Source: Vibrio penaeicida (GTDB taxonomy: Bacteria; Pseudomonadota; Gammaproteobacteria; Enterobacterales; Vibrionaceae). From it: a stretch of 64,000 nucleotides of DNA. The stretch covers positions 105,588 through 169,587 of the forward strand of contig NZ_JAUYVM010000013.1 in assembly GCF_030689305.1 (NCBI RefSeq), written 5' to 3'. This document shows, piece after piece, positions 1 to 9,721 of the stretch; the first letter of the stretch is position 1; each line of letters opens with the position of its first letter. Both the position numbers and the translations under genes were made by a program. The notes under the pieces are model-generated. The model did no database searches. It was given only the letters and a program-made list of their open reading frames with translations, and was not told the DNA's origin.

Positions 1-2
1 GT

Positions 3-2192
3 TTGAGAGATCTATCGACTAACCGAGATTTCTCGAAAAAAATGGACTCATTTATCGATAACTTTCACCGTTTTTTGGGGAGTTCATTGGCGCTGAATCG
101 AATCCTGAAACAGACCCAAGAAATTGACGACTCTTTAGCCGAACAGCTTGATCAACTTGAATTAGTTGTTGCCGACAGCAAACTCACTCACATTCGCGAG
201 CCAAACTATATTCGTTACAACAATGAACTCGATTTGGTGAACATGCTGCGCGAAGTGTTTCTCACCGTTGGTAAAATGGTTGGTAGCATTCACAGCCGTA
301 TCACACCAGAAACAGAGAAAGTGCTAATAATCGAGATTCAAAAAGAACTCGATATCTTTTTACTGCATTTGGAAAACGTCGACATCGACACCAATGAAGT
401 AAAAGCGCAAAAAAAACGAATGAAGCGCACGGTAAGACGTTACAACGCAGCATTGCGGCGCATTAGCGCGAATTTAGAACAACGCTGGGTGGTCATGCAA
501 GCGTTGGTGAGCGCGCAAAATGAATTGCTTGATATGGTGGAAAGAACAGAAGCGCGCGTTCAAAAGCAAGCTCTGCAACTTACCCAGCAGCTAGAGCAAG
601 AAATTAGCCAATCCAGATTTAATGCCATCATCATCAGTATTCTTGCGTTTCTTACCTCCTTGCTACTGATCAGCCAAGTTGTGAAACGACACATTCGAAA
701 ACCGCTTGATGACTTAAAAGAAGGGTTTGAAGGTCTTGAGTCTCAAGGCGCAAATAAACCGATCAACCTAGGAAGAACAGATGAATGGAGCCACATAGAG
801 AACGCGTTTAACAAGATGGCTGTTCGTCTGTCTCAAGCGTATTCTGATTTGAATGAAGAGAAGAAAAATTTCGACTTCTTGGCTCATCACGATCCCCTTA
901 CAGGTTTGGCAAACAGGCTACTGGCAACCAAAAGGCTGGATGAGGAAATTGCTAAAGCGACCGAAGAAGAAACATCATTTCTACTGCTTTACTTAGATGT
1001 TGATGAATTTAAAACGATCAATGACTCATTAGGTCACGCTTCGGGTGATAACTTGTTAGCGAGCATTGCTGAAATTCTTGACCAGTTGATTTCGGAAATT
1101 GGATTTGTCGCTCGAATGGGAGGGGATGAATTCATGGTGGTTCTGACCAAAGTAGACAGTTTATCGAGTGGTGAAGTCCTGGCCGATCGCATCAACAAAG
1201 CATTAAGAAAACCCTATTACATCCAAGATAAAACGGTGTTTGTTTCGGCCAGTATTGGGGTTTGTCAATTCCCTAACCATGGTGCCGATGGTGAAACACT
1301 CATTCGAAATGCAGACACGGCTATGTACCACGCCAAACGAAACGGTCGGGATCAGTACCGAGTATATGCGGATAAGATGACCTTAGAAGTAACCGACTTG
1401 ATTGAAACCAATGTCGGTTTACACCAAGCGATTAAGAATGATGAGCTGGTTGTTTATTTCCAACCCAAGATTGACTTATATTCTCAAAAAGTCATCGGAG
1501 CGGAAGCCTTGGTGCGCTGGCAACATCCAAGGCTGGGATTACTTCCTCCTATTGATTTCCTCGAAGTGGCAGAGAAAACGGACCTGATTATTGATATCGA
1601 CAAGTGGGTATTCAGGGAAGTAGCCAGTTTGATATCTGAATGGCAAAACGAAGGAACGAATTTAGACGGCATCATATTCTCAGTAAACTTCTCAGCGAGA
1701 ATGTTCTACATGACGGACTTAGCTGAACAGTTACAAAGTATTCTCGACGAAACGGACTGCAAGCCGCATCAATTGCTGCTTGAAATAACCGAACGAGACA
1801 TGATGCGTGATTTTGAAACCTGTGACCGGACCATAGAATCACTTCGCTTAAAAGGCTTTAAGATTGCGATTGACGATTTCGGAACGGGTTACTCTTCGCT
1901 ATCCGTACTCAAAAACCTATCTGCAGACTGTATTAAGCTCGATAGAGGCTTCATTCAAGATGTGAATTCATCCAAACTCGATTACGAGATCACCAGCGCA
2001 GTACTGAAAATGGCACAAGCGCTCGATTTAACGGTGATTGCAGAAGGGGTAGAAACCGAAAGCCACGTCGACGCATTGGTGAAAATAGGTTGCCGTTGTG
2101 CTCAAGGTTATTACTTCGCCAAACCACTACCTGTTGATGATTGGTTAGGTTATCTCAAAGGTGAAAGCGGTAAACACACCAATCAAGCGTGA
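3..2192 (+). CDS. Membrane GGDEF-EAL c-di-GMP protein, 5' end outside window
   Basis: A bifunctional-type cyclic di-GMP enzyme. About 200 N-terminal residues are charged, helical and coiled-coil-like and probably form a periplasmic sensory bundle. A membrane segment (about 205-226, numbered from the first in-window codon) and a HAMP-like linker follow. The GGDEF domain has an intact GGDEF at 373-377. The residues where an RxxD inhibitory site would lie read SEIG, so that site appears absent. The EAL domain keeps EALVRW (501 onward), DDFGTG, the KLD segment and the AEGVE glutamate, so both diguanylate cyclase and phosphodiesterase activity are possible. The first in-window codon is TTG at position 3 with no visible ribosome site, so the true start very likely lies upstream. 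The LapD fold was considered, but LapD normally has degenerate active sites and these are intact. Confidence 0.9.
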   Translation: MRDLSTNRDFSKKMDSFIDNFHRFLGSSLALNRILKQTQEIDDSLAEQLDQLELVVADSKLTHIREPNYIRYNNELDLVNMLREVFLTVGKMVGSIHSRITPETEKVLIIEIQKELDIFLLHLENVDIDTNEVKAQKKRMKRTVRRYNAALRRISANLEQRWVVMQALVSAQNELLDMVERTEARVQKQALQLTQQLEQEISQSRFNAIIISILAFLTSLLLISQVVKRHIRKPLDDLKEGFEGLESQGANKPINLGRTDEWSHIENAFNKMAVRLSQAYSDLNEEKKNFDFLAHHDPLTGLANRLLATKRLDEEIAKATEEETSFLLLYLDVDEFKTINDSLGHASGDNLLASIAEILDQLISEIGFVARMGGDEFMVVLTKVDSLSSGEVLADRINKALRKPYYIQDKTVFVSASIGVCQFPNHGADGETLIRNADTAMYHAKRNGRDQYRVYADKMTLEVTDLIETNVGLHQAIKNDELVVYFQPKIDLYSQKVIGAEALVRWQHPRLGLLPPIDFLEVAEKTDLIIDIDKWVFREVASLISEWQNEGTNLDGIIFSVNFSARMFYMTDLAEQLQSILDETDCKPHQLLLEITERDMMRDFETCDRTIESLRLKGFKIAIDDFGTGYSSLSVLKNLSADCIKLDRGFIQDVNSSKLDYEITSAVLKMAQALDLTVIAEGVETESHVDALVKIGCRCAQGYYFAKPLPVDDWLGYLKGESGKHTNQA

Positions 2193-2194
2193 AC

Positions 2195-2998
2195 TTATAT
2201 AGGGCGATGATATCGCTTCAACCAATCCAACCCGTCATAGGTATTGGTTTTGGGGCGATATTCGCAGCCTATCCAGCCGTGGTAGCCAACCTCGTTTAAT
2301 ATATCGAGCAGGTAAGGCAAATTAAGCTCGCCTAAGTTGGGCTCGTTGCGGTCGGGCACGGAGGCGATTTGAACGTGCCCAATATGGCGCGCGCATTGAC
2401 GAAGTAGGGTGGTGATGTCGCCATCCATGATTTGAGCGTGGTAAATATCGAATTGCAGCTTAACGTTTTGGCGGTCAATTTGATTGATGAGTTCAACGGC
2501 TTCTTTTTGATGCGATATGAGGTAGCCCAGCATATCGCGGCAGTTCAAAGGCTCAATCATAACGTCAATGCCGTATGGCGAAAAAGCGTCGGCAGCGTAT
2601 CGAAGGTTTTTGATGAAAGTAGCGATATGTTGTTGGCGAGAAAAACACGATTCAACAATGCCTGCCATAACGTGTACTTTCTTACATCGAAGCTCCAAAG
2701 CATACTTCAGAGCCAGTTCAACACTATTTCGAAACTCTTCTTCACGGTCTGGCAGAGCGGCTAATCCTCTTTCTCCGTGTGACCAGTTTCCGGGCGGCAG
2801 GTTAAACAGAGCCAGCTCAAGTTGGTGCTTTTCAAGCTTTTCTGCGATGTCTTGTGGTGGGTGAGCATACGGGAATAAACACTCGACAGCGTGAAATCCA
2901 GACGCTTGAGCTTGTGCAAATCTGTCGAGAAAGGATTCTTCTGTAAAGAGTAGGGTTAAATTTGCGGCAAACTTAGGCATCCTTCCTTTTTCGATCAT
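2195..2998 (-). CDS. hyi: Hydroxypyruvate isomerase-family TIM-barrel protein
   Basis: Belongs to the Hyi/OtnI branch of the xylose-isomerase-like TIM barrels, which interconvert hydroxypyruvate and tartronate semialdehyde or isomerise related 2-keto sugar acids. Family signatures are the ANLTLLF start, the NLPPGNW segment, the GERGLAALPDREEEF segment and C-terminal EPLNCRD and QFDIYH metal-site stretches. The ATG at 2998 is preferred because AGGAG lies 8 nt before it. A second ATG at 2980 would give the usual family N-terminus (MPKFAANL) and about 261 residues, close to the 258 of E. coli Hyi. The gene converges with the GGDEF-EAL gene, only 2 bp apart. No glyoxylate carboligase or tartronate reductase gene is adjacent, so the exact substrate is unproven. 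Confidence 0.8.
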   Translation of the reverse strand: MIEKGRMPKFAANLTLLFTEESFLDRFAQAQASGFHAVECLFPYAHPPQDIAEKLEKHQLELALFNLPPGNWSHGERGLAALPDREEEFRNSVELALKYALELRCKKVHVMAGIVESCFSRQQHIATFIKNLRYAADAFSPYGIDVMIEPLNCRDMLGYLISHQKEAVELINQIDRQNVKLQFDIYHAQIMDGDITTLLRQCARHIGHVQIASVPDRNEPNLGELNLPYLLDILNEVGYHGWIGCEYRPKTNTYDGLDWLKRYHRPI

Positions 2999-3076
2999 AC
3001 CCTTATCTCCTATCAATCCTTGAATGGGAATACTGTGGCACGTTTTATCCTAACAGGGATCGTGATGAGATGGATA

Positions 3077-3113
3077 CACATAATACCCGAACATCTTGAG
3101 GCGCTTTGGTATA
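3077..3113. repeat. Remnant of a Vibrio-type terminal inverted repeat
   Basis: The stretch GAACATCTTGAGG...TTTGGTATA closely matches the right end of the 265-bp inverted-repeat element at 21339-21603 (GAACATCTTGAGG...TTGGGTATA). A TAATACCC just before it may be the left end, so this looks like an element collapsed by internal deletion. Two imperfect 21-bp direct copies (GGTATAGAAA...AAACAGC) follow at 3109-3150. Confidence 0.45.
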
Positions 3114-3141
3114 GAAATAAAAAACAGCGGTATAGAAACGA

Positions 3142-3169
3142 AAAACAGCAGACCGAAGCCTGCTGTTTT
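3142..3169 (-). terminator. Intrinsic terminator of the AGCS symporter gene
   Basis: Perfect 10-bp arms AAAACAGCAG (3142-3151) and CTGCTGTTTT (3160-3169) enclose a CTTCGG-type loop. On the minus strand the stem is followed by a T-rich run, 22 bp after the symporter stop codon. Confidence 0.8.
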
Positions 3170-3191
3170 GAATTGACTAGCCTAAGGCTGC

Positions 3192-4727
3192 TTAGTCTTG
3201 AGCAGCGTTGTCTTGCACTTTGTACACTTTCCCTGCTTGGAAGCGCTCTAGGTAATCCGCTAGGTCGCGTTTCACTTCAGGAACCAGAATGTATAGACCA
3301 ACAATGTTCACCAATGCCATTGCGAAGATCATTGCATCAGAGAAGTCGATAACAGGGCCTAGGTTCATTGCTGCGCCAATGACAACAAAGGTACAGAAAA
3401 TAAATTTAAAGATAAGTTCTGCTGCTTTGCTTTCACCAAATAGGTAAGTCCATGCTTTCAATCCGTAGTAAGACCAAGAAATCATGGTTGAGAATGCGAA
3501 CAGAACAACGGCAATGGCAAGAATGTACGGGAACCAACCAATGGCGCTACCAAACGCAGCAGAAGTCAGCTCAACGCCGGCTAAACCAGTATCTGTGTCT
3601 AGATAACCTGTGATAATGATAACCAACGCTGTCATTGTACAAATCACTACGGTATCGATGAACGGTTCTAGAAGCGATACAAAACCTTCAGACATAGGTT
3701 CTTTCGTTTTAACTGCTGCGTGAGCAATAGCGGCAGAACCCACACCTGCTTCGTTTGAAAACGCCGCACGCTTGAAGCCCTGAATTAGAACGCCAATGAC
3801 ACCACCAGTAACGCCTTCGCCAGTAAATGCGCCATTGAAGATGGCACCAAATGCATCGTCGATACGGTCGAAGTTAAGTAGGATGATGATAAGCGCCGCA
3901 CCAACGTAGATAGCCGCCATGAACGGAACCACTTTCTCGGTCACTTTGGCGATAGATTTGATACCACCGATGATCACGATACCTACGATCACTGCCAGAA
4001 TAAGACCAAACAACCAGCCTTTATCTGCTAGGAACGAAGCGTCGCCGCCTGTTACGCCAACAACTTGTTTAAATGCTTGGTTCGCTTGGAACATGTTACC
4101 GCCGCCCAGCGCACCACCGATTGCGAAGATAGAGAACAACACTGCCAGCGTGCGACCAAGAGCCGCATTGCCGCGTTTTGTTAGACCTTTGCTGAGGTAG
4201 TACATCGGACCACCAGAAACCGACCCATCTGGGTTGGTGTTTCTGTATTTCACACCTAAAGAACATTCCACAAACTTACTCGACATACCAAGTAAGCCTG
4301 CAAGAATCATCCAGAAGGTTGCACCCGCACCACCAATAGAGACGGCAACAGCAACACCCGCGATGTTACCCAAGCCAACCGTACCAGAAAGCGCTGTGGT
4401 TAGTGCCTGAAAGTGGGAAACCTCACCTTCCTCTTTGGCTTTTGGATCGGAGAATTTGCCCGAAACCAACTGCAACGCGTGTTTGAATCCACGGACGTTG
4501 ATGAAACCAAGGTAGACGGTAAAAAAGATCGCTGCAACAACTAACCAAAGAACAATCCACGGCACCTGTACGTCAGTAAAAGGGAAAGGAATGCTCGAAA
4601 AGATCATTCCTACAAAAGGGTTAACGATCGGTGCGACGATTTCATTGATTTTGTCATCAAGGTTTGAGGCGGCAGCATTGCATGCTGTGGTACTTGCCAA
4701 TAAGGCAAGTGGAATTCGTTTGTCCAT
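3192..4727 (-). CDS. Alanine/glycine:sodium symporter (AGCS family)
   Basis: An inner-membrane AGCS transporter (AlsT/DagA type) that imports alanine or glycine with sodium. It has about ten hydrophobic segments, the family stretch ALSGTVGLGNIAGVAVA near residues 110-130, GGPMYYLSKGL, and FSNEAGVGSAAIAHA. Length is 511 residues, as usual for the family. The ATG at 4727 is chosen because AGGAAGGAA lies about 7 nt upstream; an upstream in-frame start would add six residues. The N-terminus (DKRIPLALLASTTACNAAAS) resembles a signal-anchor. The gene is single with its own terminator. A second AGCS gene occurs at 28167-29537; that copy is riboswitch-controlled and this one shows no riboswitch. Confidence 0.9.
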   Translation of the reverse strand: MDKRIPLALLASTTACNAAASNLDDKINEIVAPIVNPFVGMIFSSIPFPFTDVQVPWIVLWLVVAAIFFTVYLGFINVRGFKHALQLVSGKFSDPKAKEEGEVSHFQALTTALSGTVGLGNIAGVAVAVSIGGAGATFWMILAGLLGMSSKFVECSLGVKYRNTNPDGSVSGGPMYYLSKGLTKRGNAALGRTLAVLFSIFAIGGALGGGNMFQANQAFKQVVGVTGGDASFLADKGWLFGLILAVIVGIVIIGGIKSIAKVTEKVVPFMAAIYVGAALIIILLNFDRIDDAFGAIFNGAFTGEGVTGGVIGVLIQGFKRAAFSNEAGVGSAAIAHAAVKTKEPMSEGFVSLLEPFIDTVVICTMTALVIIITGYLDTDTGLAGVELTSAAFGSAIGWFPYILAIAVVLFAFSTMISWSYYGLKAWTYLFGESKAAELIFKFIFCTFVVIGAAMNLGPVIDFSDAMIFAMALVNIVGLYILVPEVKRDLADYLERFQAGKVYKVQDNAAQD

Positions 4728-5129
4728 AAGTTTCCTTCCTGTCAAAAAGACTTATTGAGATTTAGAGTTTTTATATGTTGTGTTTTTTTATGTTGTGTTT
4801 TTATAGGCGTAGTCAGGAGCGTATTATTCACCCCTGTAACATGTTCGCAACATGTCTGTCGGAAAGTATGAGCTGTCAAACACTTCTGCTATTTACTGGA
4901 AGGTGTCATTTAAAAACGCTTTTTTGCTGCATAATTCTGCTTTTGTAGGGATTTAAACAGTATGGCGCTGGATATGTGGTGGATTGTTTTTTAAATTCGC
5001 GGCGTTTAAAAATCTATATAACTTTTTGATTGTCGCAGTTAGTACTTAACTCCTGTTTTTGTGTGATTGAATTTTGTTCGTAACTTATTTATTTATAAGC
5101 ATTTAAGTCAATATGACTTGTTTGAAAAT
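4728..5129. other. Intergenic region, no gene seen
   Basis: About 400 bp, rich in A+T, between the symporter start and the dld terminator. It presumably holds the symporter promoter and leader. TATGTTGTGTTTTT is repeated twice at about 4772-4801. No coding frame, tRNA or riboswitch motif was recognised. Confidence 0.5.
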
Positions 5130-5161
5130 AAATCAGCCAGACTCTAATTTCTGGCTGATTT
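5130..5161 (-). terminator. Intrinsic terminator after dld
   Basis: AAATCAGCCAG (5130-5140) pairs with CTGGCTGATTT (5151-5161), 38 bp past the dld stop codon. The minus-strand product ends in TTTATTTTC. Confidence 0.8.
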
Positions 5162-5198
5162 GCATGTTGGTTTTTGTTGCATATCTGAGTTGAGTGAA

Positions 5199-6905
5199 TC
5201 ACCCACAACAACTGCAATTGCGTTTGTACTTACTCATTTTGCCAATACCTGGATTGAACGTATTGGTGGGATCCAATGAGTGGTAAAAGGCTTGGAGTTG
5301 TTGCTCAGCTTCATACAAATGCCCAACATTGTGTTCGGCAGGGTATTTCGCCCCTTTTTGGGTCAGAAGCTCTAACATTTTGGCTTTGATTTTCTTCGTG
5401 TCTGCCCCTTTCTTGAAGACGTAATCTTGGTGGAATACATGACACATGAAATGACCGTAATAGAGCGCTATAACCATATCTTTGGTGATTTCTTCTGGCA
5501 GTTGCTCAACCCAATCAATATCGTTGCGGCGCAATGCGATATCCAAAGCCAAGATGTCTTCTACTTCTTTAGAATGGATGGTTTCATATCGAATGGCAGC
5601 GCCTGCTGCCGCAAACCGGTTTAACAGAGCTTTTTTGCCTTCATCCGGTGTACATTCAAAGTGCTCACACTCCTCTTGTTTCGACCAAACGTTTTCAAGA
5701 TACTGTTTGGCTTCTTCAATGCCGCCATCACTCATTTTTAAAATCAAATGATGCTCATACCTGTCCCTAAATTGCAGCATGCGTTTAGGGAGGTGTTGTG
5801 GGAATAATTTGGTTGCCCAGTACATCAAAATATCGGGTAAATCTTTTGAAACAAAAGGAATGCGTTTTAACGTTGCTTCGACTTTCGCTTTCAAAGCAAA
5901 AAATTTGGGTAACTTATCTGTTCCTAAGTGATGGATAGAAAAGAACACATCTTTGCCATACGTTTCGGATAGGTTAAAGATATCGCGGTGCATGTATTCG
6001 CCCATTTCCGGCAGATGCTTAAAGTTACTTAGCATCTCTCGGCGCAACATAGTGAGCTTGGCAGGATCGTTACAACCGATGTAAAAAATTTGCTCTTTTT
6101 CTGGCACAGGGTAGCTGTCTACACGCACGGCAAACACCGCCAGTTTGCCCGCACAACCACTCGCTTCGTACAGGCGACGAGAATCTGCATTAAAGCGAGA
6201 AGGGGTTTCTGCGTCTACATCTCGCACTCGCTCGTCGTATTCTCTGTCTGATGCCATTGCATCATTATGGGTAATCTTGCTTGGGTCAAAGTTGCCTTGT
6301 TCGACATTGGTCAGGATTTCCTCCGGCGTATCGCCAAGCCCCTCTATGCCCAAGTGATTAACCAATACGAGTTCACCGTCTTTGGTCACTTGCCCAAACA
6401 AAGAGAGCTCTGTGTACGCAGGGCCTCGCTTAACGAGTGCACCCCCTGAATTATTCGCAATACCCCCGACCACTGTCGCACCAATAGAGGAGGAACCAAT
6501 CACAGAGTGGGGGGCTCGGTTAACCGTTTTCAGTGTTTTGTCCAACTGATGCAAACTAACACCGGGCAAACTCACCACTTGCTTGCCATTGTCTATTAAG
6601 TGCAAAGCGTTCATGCGCATGATATTGATGATCACCACTTCACGATCGTAGTCTTCACCGCTGGGGGCGGAACCTTCAGTCAGACCAGTCTTTGCAGCTT
6701 GCATAATGACGATACAGTTCGCTGCCACTGCCGCTTTTAACAAACGCCATTGCTCTACTAGCGTACCCGGAAAAAGCACCGCTAGCGCTTTGCCTTTACC
6801 CGAGCGAAAACCAGAGCGGTAATACTCCGTTTTCTTTTCCTGAGTTAAAACGTGTTCGTGCCCGACAATTTCGGTGAATGTGTTAATTAGCTCTTGGGTA
6901 CTCAT
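5199..6905 (-). CDS. dld: Quinone-dependent D-lactate dehydrogenase
   Basis: Peripheral-membrane FAD flavoprotein that oxidises D-lactate to pyruvate and passes electrons to quinone. Length is 568 residues, against 571 in E. coli Dld. The N-terminal FAD-binding PCMH fold includes QAAKTGLTEGSAPSGEDYDR and the SSIGATVVGGIANNSGGALV segment. The C-terminal half carries the Dld-specific membrane-binding domain (HHLILKMSDGG, YYGHFMCHVFHQDYV, HNVGHLYEA, DPTNTFNPGIGKMSKYKRN). The protein ends in the cysteine-rich CSCCG. The gene is monocistronic with a terminator just downstream. No lactate permease or lctD-type gene adjoins it. Confidence 0.95.
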   Translation of the reverse strand: MSTQELINTFTEIVGHEHVLTQEKKTEYYRSGFRSGKGKALAVLFPGTLVEQWRLLKAAVAANCIVIMQAAKTGLTEGSAPSGEDYDREVVIINIMRMNALHLIDNGKQVVSLPGVSLHQLDKTLKTVNRAPHSVIGSSSIGATVVGGIANNSGGALVKRGPAYTELSLFGQVTKDGELVLVNHLGIEGLGDTPEEILTNVEQGNFDPSKITHNDAMASDREYDERVRDVDAETPSRFNADSRRLYEASGCAGKLAVFAVRVDSYPVPEKEQIFYIGCNDPAKLTMLRREMLSNFKHLPEMGEYMHRDIFNLSETYGKDVFFSIHHLGTDKLPKFFALKAKVEATLKRIPFVSKDLPDILMYWATKLFPQHLPKRMLQFRDRYEHHLILKMSDGGIEEAKQYLENVWSKQEECEHFECTPDEGKKALLNRFAAAGAAIRYETIHSKEVEDILALDIALRRNDIDWVEQLPEEITKDMVIALYYGHFMCHVFHQDYVFKKGADTKKIKAKMLELLTQKGAKYPAEHNVGHLYEAEQQLQAFYHSLDPTNTFNPGIGKMSKYKRNCSCCG

Positions 6906-7458
6906 AGCGTCCTTGTGATCGGCTTGTTAATCATTGTTATGCATTCATCTTAAATTCGAATCCCAATACGAACCAGAAGCGAGCGTCGTATAATTTCCAA
7001 AAATGCGATTTAAATGTCTATCTTAAAGCTATGGATGTATTTTAAATCAATAGGTTAATGATTTTTTATTATTGCATTATTGGAATAAATAACATTGTAT
7101 TTTTCCATAAATGACATAATCAAGAGAGGCTAAATGTTAGATTTTATGTGAAGAGAAAGTGATCTTGAGCATGGTTTTGGTGGCGACGGGAAATTAGCCA
7201 AGTGTGTCATCTAGTGAAGTGATAAAAGCCATAAAAGGTCAGTTGAATCGCTTGCCTCTAACCCATATTCATCTATGCGAGAACTCGGACTTTAAAAAGA
7301 TTAGAGCATTCATGAAAGTAAACTCGAAATGGCAATATATCCATGTTACGAAGACTCAAAAGCATAATTAAAGGTTGCAGTACTCTTGTTAATTATTACT
7401 TCCCCCCAATGTATGAGATAGGTGAAAAATTGTTCACCTATAACTGGAGGGCATTCTC
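6906..7458. other. Intergenic region with one doubtful short frame
   Basis: An A+T-rich gap of about 550 bp. A 55-codon open frame with a GTG start runs 7204-7371 and reads like ordinary protein (SSSEVIKAIKGQLNRLPL...), but it has no ribosome site and follows an in-frame stop closely. It may be a gene remnant. The region presumably also holds promoters for dld and for the HflK/HflC-like pair. Confidence 0.4.
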
Positions 7459-8523
7459 ATGCTCCAGAGTAACCAGTCTTCAGAAAACCCCAACCCCTGG
7501 GGAGGAGGAAAACAAGATCCTCCAAATTTGGGTGAATTTTTCACTTCTATCATTCAATACTTTAAAAAAAATCTACCAGGAGGAAAACCTTCAAGCTTTT
7601 TTACTCCTCTAATTATCTTCTTATTAGCGCCTATCTTATGGACAGCTTTCTATACCGTGCCGAGTGATTCTGTTGCTGTGATACAGCGGTTTGGCAAATA
7701 TGTATACAATGTTCCAGCCGGGCTTCATATTAAGATGCCACTTGGAATAGATACAGTGAAAATAGTGCCTGTGAAACGGCAGCTTAAACAGGAGTTTGGG
7801 TTTATAACACCTGGCGCAAGTAATCCTAATCAAAGTCCGCGAGCCAATTCTGGGCGTCAAGAAACGCAAATGGTCACTGGTGATTTAAATGCAGCCCTTG
7901 TCGAGTGGGTGGTGCAATATCGAATCTCAGAGCCCATTAAATTTCTGTTCGAAGTCCGCGAGCCTAGTGAAACACTCCGGTATGTCTCAGAATCTGTCAT
8001 GCGTGAAGTGGTGGGAGATCGGACAGTGGATGAGGTTATTACGATTGGTCGACAAGAAATCGAGTCAGAAGCACTTGCTAAAATGCAAGTGTTAACAACC
8101 AAATATGCATTAGGGATCAGTATTGATCAGGTGCAGTTAAAAAACATCAATCCGCCGAAACCTGTCCAAAGTTCGTTTAATGAGGTCAATCAGGCTCAAC
8201 AGGAAAAAGAAAAGCTCATTAACGAAGCACGTCGAGATTACAATAAAGTCATCCCTTTGGCTTTAGGAGAAAAAGATCAGCGGATTAGAGAGGCTGATGG
8301 CTATCGCCTAAAACGGATTAATGAAGCGGAAGGCGATACGGCTCGGTTCAATGCGTTGTTATCGGAATACGCTAAAGCACCGGAGGTGACTAAGAGACGA
8401 ATCTATCTTGAAACAATGCAGGCTGTATTACCTAATATTCGTTCCAAAATTATCATCGATGAACAAGCCAATCATATTCTACCTTTGCTCAACCTAAACA
8501 GAACACAAGGAGAAGCCCAATGA
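7459..8523 (+). CDS. HflK-like SPFH/Band-7 membrane protein
   Basis: A 354-residue protein of the HflK branch of the SPFH (stomatin/prohibitin) family. HflK and HflC form a membrane cage that modulates the FtsH protease. The N-terminus is short, hydrophilic and Gly/Pro-rich (NPWGGGKQDPPN) as in HflK. One membrane segment lies at about 49-67, followed by an SPFH domain (VPSDSVAVIQRFGKYV, VTGDLNAALVEWVVQYRI) and a charged coiled coil (about 240-320). The ATG follows GGAGG at good spacing. The stop overlaps the next start as ATGA, so the two are translationally coupled. No hfq or hflX precedes it, so this is probably a second pair in addition to the canonical hfq-hflX-hflKC locus. Confidence 0.8.
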   Translation: MLQSNQSSENPNPWGGGKQDPPNLGEFFTSIIQYFKKNLPGGKPSSFFTPLIIFLLAPILWTAFYTVPSDSVAVIQRFGKYVYNVPAGLHIKMPLGIDTVKIVPVKRQLKQEFGFITPGASNPNQSPRANSGRQETQMVTGDLNAALVEWVVQYRISEPIKFLFEVREPSETLRYVSESVMREVVGDRTVDEVITIGRQEIESEALAKMQVLTTKYALGISIDQVQLKNINPPKPVQSSFNEVNQAQQEKEKLINEARRDYNKVIPLALGEKDQRIREADGYRLKRINEAEGDTARFNALLSEYAKAPEVTKRRIYLETMQAVLPNIRSKIIIDEQANHILPLLNLNRTQGEAQ

Positions 8524-9506
8524 AACCGATTAAAGTAGGAGTCGCAATAGCATTATTCTTAGGGAGTTCTCTTAGCCTGTACAACGCACTCTACATTGTT
8601 AGCGAGGTACAACAGGTCATCATTACTCAATTTGGGAAACCAGTTGGAGAGCCTGTTATTGATGCAGGGCTGAATATAAAAATACCGTATATTCAAGAGA
8701 TTAATACCATCGACAAAAGAGTGTTGGAATGGGATGGCAACCCTTCTGACATGCCAACAAAAGACAAGTTGTATATTTCTGTAGATTTGTTTGCTCGGTG
8801 GCGAATTACCGATCCTCTCCAGTATTTTTTACGCCTAAAAGATGAGCGCAGTGCGCAATCTCGACTTGATGATATTTTGGGAAGTGAGACTCGCAATGCA
8901 GTGGCAAAACACAAATTGATCGAAATTATTCGTACTAATAAGAATCGAGATCCACTAAGAGACACTTTATTAAGTGATGAGGAAGCAGAATTAAAGATCG
9001 GAGCACTTGTTCCTATTCAAAAAGGACGCCAATTCGTAGAGCAAGAAATATTTTCTGCTGCATCAGAAAAAATAAAAATTTTTGGCATTGAATTGCTCGA
9101 TATTCGTTTTAAACGAATTAACTACAATGAAAGTGTTCGCCCCAAAATTTACGAGCGGATGATTAGTGAACGTCGCCAAATTGCAGAGCGTTTTCTATCT
9201 GAGGGGAACGGTGAAGCGGCAAGAATCCGAGGTGACCGAGTCAGAGACTTAAATAAAATCCAATCTGAAGCATATCGTGAAGTAGAGCAGATTCGCGGTG
9301 AAGCTGATGCAAAAGCAGCCGAAATTTATGCCCTAGCGTACAATCAAACCCCTGAGGCTGTGCATCTTTATGAGTTTACACGAACGATGCAATCCTATTC
9401 GACCATAATTGCAGAAAACACAACGCTTGTTTTGTCTACTGACAGTGATTTGTTTAAGTTCCTCAATGGTATCGAAGGAAAGCGAAAAAGTATTGCTGGA
9501 CAATGA
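8520..9506 (+). CDS. HflC-like SPFH/Band-7 membrane protein
   Basis: The 328-residue partner of the preceding HflK-like protein. It has an N-terminal membrane anchor (about 7-27), an SPFH domain (VSEVQQVIITQFGKPVGEPV, DAGLNIKIPYIQEINTIDKR, LDDILGSETRNAVAKH) and a coiled coil with the HflC-type sequence ERRQIAERFLSEGNGEAARIRG. The C-terminus (LALAYNQTPEAVHLYEF type) also follows HflC. Expected role is assembly with the HflK-like subunit into a membrane complex regulating FtsH or another membrane process. Only the ATGA coupling to the upstream gene is visible as regulation. No clear terminator is seen in the 215 bp downstream. Confidence 0.8.
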   Translation: MKPIKVGVAIALFLGSSLSLYNALYIVSEVQQVIITQFGKPVGEPVIDAGLNIKIPYIQEINTIDKRVLEWDGNPSDMPTKDKLYISVDLFARWRITDPLQYFLRLKDERSAQSRLDDILGSETRNAVAKHKLIEIIRTNKNRDPLRDTLLSDEEAELKIGALVPIQKGRQFVEQEIFSAASEKIKIFGIELLDIRFKRINYNESVRPKIYERMISERRQIAERFLSEGNGEAARIRGDRVRDLNKIQSEAYREVEQIRGEADAKAAEIYALAYNQTPEAVHLYEFTRTMQSYSTIIAENTTLVLSTDSDLFKFLNGIEGKRKSIAGQ

Positions 9507-9721
9507 AAAAAAGACGTTGAGTTAAGAGACACCAACTAGGAGTTATTGAGCTTTCAAAAAGTTTTTGCTGTGATTTACGGGTTCTTTATGCCAAACAGAA
9601 TTTAATCGTTCAGAGTTTGATCGTGTCGTCGCTCTGTATTAGTAAACGATTGATATCGTATTGAGCCCGAAAATTTAGCCAAGCAAGAACACAGGCTCAT
9701 ACATTCATTTATTGCCTAGCG

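Noticed and set aside
3..2192. LapD-like receptor identity for the GGDEF-EAL protein
   Set aside because: Both active-site motifs are intact, whereas LapD-type receptors have degenerate ones; the N-terminal region is also unlike the LapD periplasmic fold as far as visible.
3192..4727. Glycine riboswitch for the first AGCS symporter
   Set aside because: The 470-bp upstream region lacks the aptamer cores that are plain in front of the second symporter.
7204..7371. A 55-codon GTG-started frame with protein-like composition
   Set aside because: No ribosome site and a stop directly upstream; kept only as a possible remnant in the intergenic note.
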